Origin: Acidothermales bacterium
Lineage (GTDB): Bacteria > Actinomycetota > Actinomycetes > Streptosporangiales > WHST01
NCBI GenBank assembly: GCA_017354575.1
Contig: JAFMQP010000117.1
Location: forward strand, 1-9,654
DNA: 9,654 nucleotides
Direction: 5' to 3'
In this document: positions 1 to 4,979 of the stretch, in pieces
Layout of the letters: each line of letters starts with the position of its first letter
Numbering within the stretch: position 1 is the first letter of the stretch
The notes under the pieces: generated by a model
The model's database searches: none
What the model saw: only the letters and a program-made list of their open reading frames with translations
Told to the model about the DNA's origin: nothing
Program-made: the position numbers and the translations under genes

Positions 1-1047
1 TCGCTCCACACCGTCGACCCGTTCCCGCATGGCGCTGGCGTACGCGCCGACGACCTCGAGCTCCCGGAACCACACCGGCGACAGGTCGGCGCCGGCGGGC
101 GGCATCGCCGACAGCACCACGCGGCCGCCGGCGCGGACGGTGCGCAACGCGGTGCGCAGCGAAGCCGCGCTGCCGGCCGCGTCGACCGCGATGTCGACGC
201 CGCCGAGCAGGAACGGCGAGTCGTGGTCCGGGTCGAGCCGCAGCGCGCGGGTGGCGCGGCGGACACCGCCTATGACGTCGCTCGGCGCGAGCACGTCGGT
301 GGCGCCGAACCGCCTCGCCAGCTCGCGCTGCAGCGGGTGCTTCGCGACCACGGTTAGCGAGCCCGGCGAGGCCAGCTCGCGCAGCGCGAGCGTCGTGAAC
401 AGCCCGACGGCGCCGGAACCGACGACGAGGACGGACGCACCGTCGGGCACCCGCGCCCGCAACGCCGTGTGCACGGCACAGGCGAGCGGCTCGACGAGCA
501 CCGCGCGTCGGTCGTCGAGGGTGTCGGGCACCGGGTGCAGCTGCGAGCGGTGCGCGACGAGCTGCGCGCTCCAGCCGCCGCCGGTGTCGGCGCAGTATCC
601 CGTCTGCAGGCCGGGCGAGACGTGCCCGACGGTGACGCGGTCGCACAGGTTGGTGCGTCCCGACGCGCACGACTCGCACAGCTCCACGCCGCGCGCCGCG
701 CACGTGAGCACCGGGTCGATCACCACGCGGGTGCCGCGCGGGAGGTCGCCGCAGTCGTCCTGCAGGTCCCCCACCACCTCGTGGCCGGGGACGAACGGCA
801 TCGACACCAGCGCCGAGAAGTACAGGCCGGTCGACCCGTACAGCGCGCCGAGGTCGGACCCGCAGATGCCGGACAGCCGGGGACGCACCCGGGCCCAGCC
901 GCCGCTCTTCGGCAGTTTCGGCTCGTCGCGCGTCACCAGGCGCAACGGCGTGAGCGGCCCGGCGGAGACACCGGACAGGCGCTTCGTCACCACCCGGCTG
1001 GCGACGTAGCGCGGCAGCGACCGGTACAGCTCCAGCGCCAGGATCAT
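1..1047 (-). CDS. Zinc-dependent medium-chain alcohol dehydrogenase, 3' end cut by window edge
   Basis: MDR-superfamily oxidoreductase, predicted to interconvert an alcohol and an aldehyde or ketone with NAD(P) in the cytoplasm. 349 codons are visible and the frame runs open off the left edge. The GroES-like half holds the GICGSD motif (Cys62), a GHE motif (His89-Glu90) and VEPLA (Glu186), matching the usual Cys/His/Glu ligands of catalytic zinc. A structural zinc lobe is suggested by Cys116, Cys124, Cys127 and Cys135; its first spacing is seven residues, not the classic two. The Rossmann half begins with GSGAVG at 210-215. The catalytic Cys lies about 20 residues later than usual, so there is an N-terminal extension. 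The ATG start has a GGAGG Shine-Dalgarno at 1055-1059, 7 nt upstream. The gene lies 94 bp downstream of the reductase-HAD gene on the same strand, probably in one operon. The substrate is unknown; long-chain or lipid alcohols are an inference from the neighbour. Confidence 0.9.
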   Translation of the reverse strand, partial: MILALELYRSLPRYVASRVVTKRLSGVSAGPLTPLRLVTRDEPKLPKSGGWARVRPRLSGICGSDLGALYGSTGLYFSALVSMPFVPGHEVVGDLQDDCGDLPRGTRVVIDPVLTCAARGVELCESCASGRTNLCDRVTVGHVSPGLQTGYCADTGGGWSAQLVAHRSQLHPVPDTLDDRRAVLVEPLACAVHTALRARVPDGASVLVVGSGAVGLFTTLALRELASPGSLTVVAKHPLQRELARRFGATDVLAPSDVIGGVRRATRALRLDPDHDSPFLLGGVDIAVDAAGSAASLRTALRTVRAGGRVVLSAMPPAGADLSPVWFRELEVVGAYASAMRERVDGVER

Positions 1048-1141
1048 GCTCCCGCCTCCGTGGTCACGCTTTGCCGTGGGCGCGAGGGGACGGCGGGAGC
1101 ACGACGGGAGCTGTGCACATGGTTCGCTCGCCGACACTCGC
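1048..1141. other. Short intra-operon spacer
   Basis: 94 bp between the stop of the reductase-HAD gene and the ATG of the alcohol dehydrogenase. It holds the dehydrogenase ribosome binding site (GGAGG on the minus strand, 1055-1059). I see no convincing hairpin terminator or promoter, which fits read-through transcription. Confidence 0.5.
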
Positions 1142-3412
1142 TCACTTGTCACCGCCGGGAAGCGTGATGCGGGACGTCGTCGTCGTGCCGTGGCCCCAGT
1201 TCTGTACGGGCCAGCGGCTCTTGCGGGCCTCCCGCCACAGTGCGACGTCCGGGCTTACCGCGACCGGGTTGCCGACCGCCTTGAGCAGCGGCATGTCCGA
1301 GTGGCTGTCGGCGTACGCGAACGACTGCGACAGGTCGAGCGCACGGCTGCTCGCGTACCAGTTGAGCCACGCCGCCCGCGCCTCCCCCACCAGCGGCGGC
1401 GAGCTGAGGAACCCGGTGCAGCGGCCCTCGGCGTCGACCGCGAGGTCGGCTGCGACGATCTCGTCGAACAGCGGATGCAGCGGCCGGGTCAGGGGACGGA
1501 TCGCACCCGTGATGAGCACCGTCCGGTGCCCGGCGGCCCGGTGCTCACGGATGCGGCGGATCGCCGCGCCCGAGACGCGTTCGAGCATGTGGTCGGTGAG
1601 GTCCTCGTCGACCAGGATGTTCAGCTCGTGGAGGGACGCGCCCTCGTACCGGCGGTAGACGGCCCGCAGGAACCCGCCGCGGTCGCGCCGCTCCGCCATC
1701 AGGTACGCCGGCAGCTTGCGCGCGAGCTGTCCGATCTCCCGCGCCCGTTGCAGCCCGGCGAGCTCAGGCAGCCGCAGCCACAGGTACGTCTCGATCACGT
1801 TGGAGGACAACAGTGTGCCGTCCATGTCGAAGGCGGCGACCACCTTCTCGCTCGGGACCAGGGTGCGCGGCTTGGCCGTCGCACTGCCCCTGCGCCGCCT
1901 GGCGGCGTCGAGAGCACGTATCGGCTTGGTGATGCTCGGGCAGTGCACGTCGACGATGTAGTGCTTCCAGTCGACGACGGAGGTGTCGAACGCGAACCGT
2001 TCGCGGTCGTCAGGCGAGAGCGCGGTGAAAAGCGCCATCGTCTTGTCGTCGCGGAACTCCAGCTCGCACTCGGCGTACGGGCGGTAGAGGTCCATGTACC
2101 TGCGCAGGAACTCCAGCCGGCGCGACTGACGGCCGACGTCGCTTGCCATCCGCCGGACGCGGTCGGAGCGCGGCAACCGGGTGACGACCTTGTCGGCGAG
2201 CGACGTGAGCCGCTCACCCGTACGCAGCAACCGCTCCGCGCCCTCGCCGCCCGGCCAGCTCCACGACGGCAGCCGCGGCGCGCCGCGTCCGTCGGTGCCC
2301 TCGAACGGATGCCGCTCGAAGTACGACTTCACGTGTTCGACCAGGCCTTGGAACGTCAGCGGATTGCGCGACCCGGACGAGGCGTGGAAGTACCCCGCGT
2401 GCCCGGACTCGGGTGGGTTGGCGAGCACCGCGATCATCGCGGCGACGACGTGGTCGACCGGCACGATGTCGATGACGGAGTCCGGTGACGCGGGGAACTC
2501 GGGCAGCTCGCCCCTCCCGTACGCCAGGATCAGGGGCTCGGCCATCTTGAAGCCCTCGATCCAGCCGGCATACGGCCGTACGTAAGCGCTCTCGATGATC
2601 GACGGCCGGACGATCGAGACCGGGAAGTCGTGCACGTGTTCCTCGACGACCCGCTCGCCCATCGCCTTCGTGAACGTGTAGACGTCGGTCCAGCCCAGTG
2701 ATCTGGCGCGTTCCCTGCCCGCCGCCTTGAGCTGGTCCTGCACCCACTCCTTACGCCGCCGCTCCGCGTCCCCCGCGGCGGTCAGCGGGCCCGCGCGATG
2801 GTGCTCCTTCTCCGCGTCCCTGCGCAGCCGCGCCAGCGTGCCGGGCGCGCGGGACGCCTCCTCGGTCCGTTCGCGCAGGCGCCCGGCGTACGCCATCTCG
2901 GTGCGCCAGTCGACGTCGTGGACGACCGACGCCTCCGGGATCGCGCCGCGGCGGCGGCCGGCGACGTACGCGGTGGAGACGTGCACGTAGTGCGGTGCGG
3001 CACCACAGGCCTTGACCTTGTCGAGCAGTCCGAGGGTGCCCTGCACGTTGGTGGCGAACGCCTCTTCGATGGTGGGGTCGAAGGAGACGTCGCCGGCGCA
3101 GTGCACGACGGCGTCCAGGTCGCCGGGGAGGTCGGGGATGTTCGCGAGGTCGCCCTCGAGCACCTCGATGCGCTCGTCCGCGACGGCGGTGAGATCGCCG
3201 CCTAACGCCTCGCGCAGGCTCGCGAAGGCGGGCTTGCCGACGAGCTGCTCGAGCCGCTTGCGGCCGGTGTTCGTGCCCTTGGGACGGACGAGGACGACGA
3301 GCCTGGTCTCCGGCAGCTCCTCGAGGATGCGCTGGCAGAGCGCCTCTCCCACGAAGCCGGTGACGCCCGTCAGCAGGATCCGCTTGCCCGCCAGCTGATC
3401 TCGGAGCGTCAA
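1142..3412 (-). CDS. Fusion of fatty acyl-CoA reductase-like SDR and HAD-IB phosphatase
   Basis: 756-aa, three-part protein. Residues 10-330 form an extended-SDR domain of the NAD_binding_4 (male sterility / acyl-CoA reductase) type: nucleotide motif TGVTGFVG at 15-22, STAYV at 146-150 and catalytic YTFTK with Tyr245 and Lys249. Residues about 435-495 resemble the FAR_C (Sterile) segment of fatty acyl-CoA reductases: LSPDDRERFAFD, then DWKHYI. Residues 522-735 are a HAD-IB hydrolase: DMDGT at 529-533 (Asp529 nucleophile, Asp531), Thr635 for motif II, Arg679 where Lys is commoner, and ADSHSD at 701-706. Predicted activities are NAD(P)H reduction of an acyl thioester or aldehyde and removal of a phosphate, likely in lipid metabolism; the true substrates are unknown. 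The frame stays open upstream to 3613. I chose the TTG at 3412 because AAGGGAG lies 6 nt before it and the Rossmann motif begins soon after. ATG at 3448 (12 residues longer) is the alternative but has a poor ribosome site. It is first in a probable operon with the alcohol dehydrogenase. Confidence 0.88.
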   Translation of the reverse strand: MTLRDQLAGKRILLTGVTGFVGEALCQRILEELPETRLVVLVRPKGTNTGRKRLEQLVGKPAFASLREALGGDLTAVADERIEVLEGDLANIPDLPGDLDAVVHCAGDVSFDPTIEEAFATNVQGTLGLLDKVKACGAAPHYVHVSTAYVAGRRRGAIPEASVVHDVDWRTEMAYAGRLRERTEEASRAPGTLARLRRDAEKEHHRAGPLTAAGDAERRRKEWVQDQLKAAGRERARSLGWTDVYTFTKAMGERVVEEHVHDFPVSIVRPSIIESAYVRPYAGWIEGFKMAEPLILAYGRGELPEFPASPDSVIDIVPVDHVVAAMIAVLANPPESGHAGYFHASSGSRNPLTFQGLVEHVKSYFERHPFEGTDGRGAPRLPSWSWPGGEGAERLLRTGERLTSLADKVVTRLPRSDRVRRMASDVGRQSRRLEFLRRYMDLYRPYAECELEFRDDKTMALFTALSPDDRERFAFDTSVVDWKHYIVDVHCPSITKPIRALDAARRRRGSATAKPRTLVPSEKVVAAFDMDGTLLSSNVIETYLWLRLPELAGLQRAREIGQLARKLPAYLMAERRDRGGFLRAVYRRYEGASLHELNILVDEDLTDHMLERVSGAAIRRIREHRAAGHRTVLITGAIRPLTRPLHPLFDEIVAADLAVDAEGRCTGFLSSPPLVGEARAAWLNWYASSRALDLSQSFAYADSHSDMPLLKAVGNPVAVSPDVALWREARKSRWPVQNWGHGTTTTSRITLPGGDK

Positions 3413-3418
3413 ACCGCA

Positions 3419-3425
3419 CTCCCTT
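3419..3425 (-). promoter_or_regulatory. Ribosome binding site deciding the TTG start of the reductase-HAD gene
   Basis: AAGGGAG on the minus strand, separated by 6 nt from a TTG codon at 3412-3410. It is the best Shine-Dalgarno in the upstream 200 bp. The in-frame ATG at 3448 has only a GC-rich stretch in front of it. Confidence 0.55.
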
Positions 3426-3793
3426 CGCCGAGCCGTAGACTCCACCATGCACCCGCGGTGGACATACAACCAGTCCCGGCCGCTCCGGAGCCAACCGGGA
3501 GGCCCGGGTTGCGAGCCGTGAGGGAGGCCGTACTCAAGGTTGCGTCGGGTCGCAGCGCAGCGGGTCAGTAGGCTGGATAGTGCGTCGTGGCGGCGGATAT
3601 GCGCGCAGGGCACCGTTTAGTGATCACGCGCGGCAACCGGCGTTCGTAACGACGGCACTGGACGACACGACTCCCGGTCCTGTTCCACCCTCGTCCCGAC
3701 ACAGACCGTCACCCAGCGGTGCCGCAGCGACGGTTGCATACGTTCGGTCGCCTCGGGATGGGACTCGGTGCTAATCGTCAGTACGCTGACTTC

Positions 3794-3829
3794 TCCCGCC
3801 ATAGCGAGCGGGAAGTGCGGACGTACTAT
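3794..3829 (+). promoter_or_regulatory. Candidate operator and -10 box of the YhfZ-type regulator
   Basis: A perfect 6-bp inverted repeat, TCCCGC (3794-3799) and GCGGGA (3808-3813), with an 8-bp spacer, sits 10 bp before TACTAT (3824-3829), a good match to the actinobacterial TANNNT -10 consensus. The ATG at 3850 would follow a short leader. No good -35 is visible at the right distance. Self-regulation through this repeat is typical for GntR-like regulators but here it is only inferred. Confidence 0.3.
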
Positions 3830-3849
3830 GGAACGGATACCTCCCCACC

Positions 3850-4842
3850 ATGCGCACAAGGGCTTCGGCACCCACGCAGCCTCCCGCCGACCTCCGATCC
3901 CGCAACCTGAAGACCGTCCAACGGTTGTCGCTGGACATGCTCGGCAGACCCACGGGTTCACGGGTGCCCACGACCGTCGACTACCAGAAACAGTTCGGCG
4001 TCGGCTCGGGCACCGTGCAGAAGGCGCTCGCGATCCTCGAGCACAGCGGCGCGGTGACGCTGTCGCGGCACGGTCATCTCGGCACCAGGCTCGTCGACCA
4101 GGACGAGGGTCTGCTCTGGACCATGTCCGGGCGCGGCCAGGTGCGCCTCGCGCTCCACCCGCCGGGCCCGATCACCGGGTTCGGTCTGCTCAAGGGCCTT
4201 CAGTCCGAGTTCGACGAGCTCGGCGTGCCGCTCGACGTCAGGTATGCGCACGGGGGAGAGGAACGCGCCGAGCTCGTCGCGTCCGGCGGCGTCGACGCGG
4301 CACTGGTCTCGGCGGGAGTCGCGGAGTCGCTGCGCCGTGCGCTGCGGCGCAGGGTCACCACGGTCGGCGTCGGCGAGGGCCTCTACTACGCGCCCGGCTC
4401 GGTGTTCGTCGTGCGCAGGGAGGACGCCGCGAAACGGCCGCGCCGGGTGCGGGTCGGCGTCGACCGTTCGTCGCACGACCATTCGGCCGTGACGGCGGCG
4501 GCGTTCCCCGAGGACGCGAGAAACGTCTACGTCGACTGTCCGTACGGGCAGGTGCTGACGGCTCTGCTGGAGAAGCGGATCGACGTCGGCCTGTGGCACA
4601 GCACGCTGTTGCCCGTACCGCTTTCCGCGATGGGCCTCGTCGCCACGCCGCTCGAGGACGAAGCGGCGGTGCGGGCCCTCGACACGGTGTCGGCGGCGGT
4701 GCTCCTGCTCCGGCGCGACGACCTCGCGCTCGGCCGGCTGGTCGAGCGGATCGACACCGGCGCCCTAGCGCGCGAGGTGGAGCAGCTGCTCCGGCTCGAC
4801 CCCTCCGCGCCCGAGTTGCAGGCCAGCGTCTGGGAGCGCTGA
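3850..4842 (+). CDS. YhfZ-type GntR-like transcriptional regulator
   Basis: 330-aa DNA-binding regulator. Residues about 20-82 form a winged helix: a RLSLDMLGRPTGSRVPT opening, a recognition region around GVGSGTVQKALAILE (51-64) and a wing near SRHGHLGTRLV (72-82). Residues about 98-305 look like the YhfZ C-terminal sensor, a type-2 periplasmic-binding-protein-like fold: DAALVS near 149-154, RVGVDRSS at 201-208, YGQVLTALLEKRIDVGLWH at 232-250, and MGLVATPL at 261-268. These match from memory the layout of E. coli YhfZ (about 300 aa); this protein has a roughly 15-residue longer N-terminus. The ligand is unknown and probably a small anionic metabolite. The ATG has no clear Shine-Dalgarno. The gene is divergent from the reductase-HAD operon and sits 137 bp upstream of a FUSC transporter in the same direction, so either could be its target. 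HTH assignment is firm; the YhfZ subfamily is likely. Confidence 0.8.
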   Translation: MRTRASAPTQPPADLRSRNLKTVQRLSLDMLGRPTGSRVPTTVDYQKQFGVGSGTVQKALAILEHSGAVTLSRHGHLGTRLVDQDEGLLWTMSGRGQVRLALHPPGPITGFGLLKGLQSEFDELGVPLDVRYAHGGEERAELVASGGVDAALVSAGVAESLRRALRRRVTTVGVGEGLYYAPGSVFVVRREDAAKRPRRVRVGVDRSSHDHSAVTAAAFPEDARNVYVDCPYGQVLTALLEKRIDVGLWHSTLLPVPLSAMGLVATPLEDEAAVRALDTVSAAVLLLRRDDLALGRLVERIDTGALAREVEQLLRLDPSAPELQASVWER

Positions 4843-4855
4843 GCACCCGTCGGCG

Positions 4856-4893
4856 AGCCCTGGTTGATCATGTTCTCATGATCAACCAGGGCT
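4856..4893. terminator. Perfect 17-bp hairpin behind the regulator (terminator or repeat element)
   Basis: Left arm AGCCCTGGTTGATCATG (4856-4872), loop TTCT (4873-4876), right arm CATGATCAACCAGGGCT (4877-4893). All 17 pairs match. It begins 13 nt after the regulator stop, the position expected of an intrinsic terminator, and works as a stem on either strand. There is no T-run on the plus strand afterwards, which is common for actinobacterial terminators. The arms hold an AT-rich TTGATCATG core (TGATCA in each arm) unlike the surrounding DNA, so a dispersed genomic palindrome or a protein binding site is also possible. Confidence 0.65.
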
Positions 4894-4939
4894 TCACACG
4901 ACGTGCAGGGCGTGGGGAGCCCCGGTTCGCCGTGTGAAG
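4892..4939. repeat. Second inverted repeat, 9-bp arms, upstream of the FUSC gene
   Basis: CTTCACACG (4892-4900) and CGTGTGAAG (4931-4939) are exact reverse complements around a 30-nt spacer. Two more pairs form inside after one mismatch. The spacer contains GGGG-AG-CCCC (4914-4923). The left arm shares its first 2 nt with the end of the preceding hairpin. The right arm directly touches GTGACA (4940-4945), a 5/6 match to a -35 element, so it could be an operator for the FUSC promoter or part of a compound terminator. Confidence 0.45.
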
Positions 4940-4979
4940 GTGACAACGGTGCCCGCCCCGGTGCCTTAGGTTTGCTGAC
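4940..4979 (+). promoter_or_regulatory. Candidate promoter of the FUSC gene, possibly giving a leaderless mRNA
   Basis: GTGACA (4940-4945) resembles a -35 box and TAGGTT (4967-4972) fits the TANNNT -10 pattern. Their spacing of 21 bp is longer than the ideal 17-18. The -10 box ends 7 nt before the GTG start, so transcription could begin at the start codon itself. No strong Shine-Dalgarno precedes that GTG, which agrees with a leaderless start. Confidence 0.35.

Larger units (their letters stand above)
3413..3849. promoter_or_regulatory. Divergent intergenic region between the reductase-HAD operon and the YhfZ-type regulator
   Basis: About 437 bp with no gene I can support; the small frames here are short, mutually overlapping and lack family similarity. 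It should carry the promoters for both directions. Visible elements are a GCTCCGGAGC palindrome (3482-3491), a CCGGG/CCCGG mini-hairpin (3495-3507), a GTGATCAC palindrome (3620-3627), and an inverted repeat followed by a TACTAT box near the regulator (listed separately). It is less GC-rich towards the regulator. For the leftward operon I see no convincing -10/-35 pair; the best candidate (TTGGCT, 19 bp, TTGTAT on the minus strand) is weak. I see no tRNA-like fold. Confidence 0.5.

Noticed and set aside
29..1009. 326-codon plus-strand frame at the left edge
   Set aside because: Ser/Thr/Arg/Pro-rich shadow of the zinc alcohol dehydrogenase, whose zinc ligands and Rossmann motif are intact on the minus strand.
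1046..2488. 480-codon plus-strand frame opposite the reductase-HAD gene
   Set aside because: Low-complexity Arg/Val/Asp composition, no motif, and the opposite strand carries complete SDR and HAD motifs.
3481..3530. Possible tRNA-like fold in the GC-rich patch upstream of the reductase gene
   Set aside because: No GTTCNANNC T-loop, acceptor stem or anticodon arm of the right lengths can be assembled.
3413..3613. N-terminal extension of the reductase-HAD protein to an ATG at 3613
   Set aside because: The extra 67 residues are Arg/Ser/Gly-rich and unlike the family's N-terminus, and a good ribosome site stands before the TTG at 3412.
3580..3774. 64-codon plus-strand small frame in the divergent intergenic region
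   Set aside because: No ribosome binding site, no recognisable domain, and composition like random high-GC frames.
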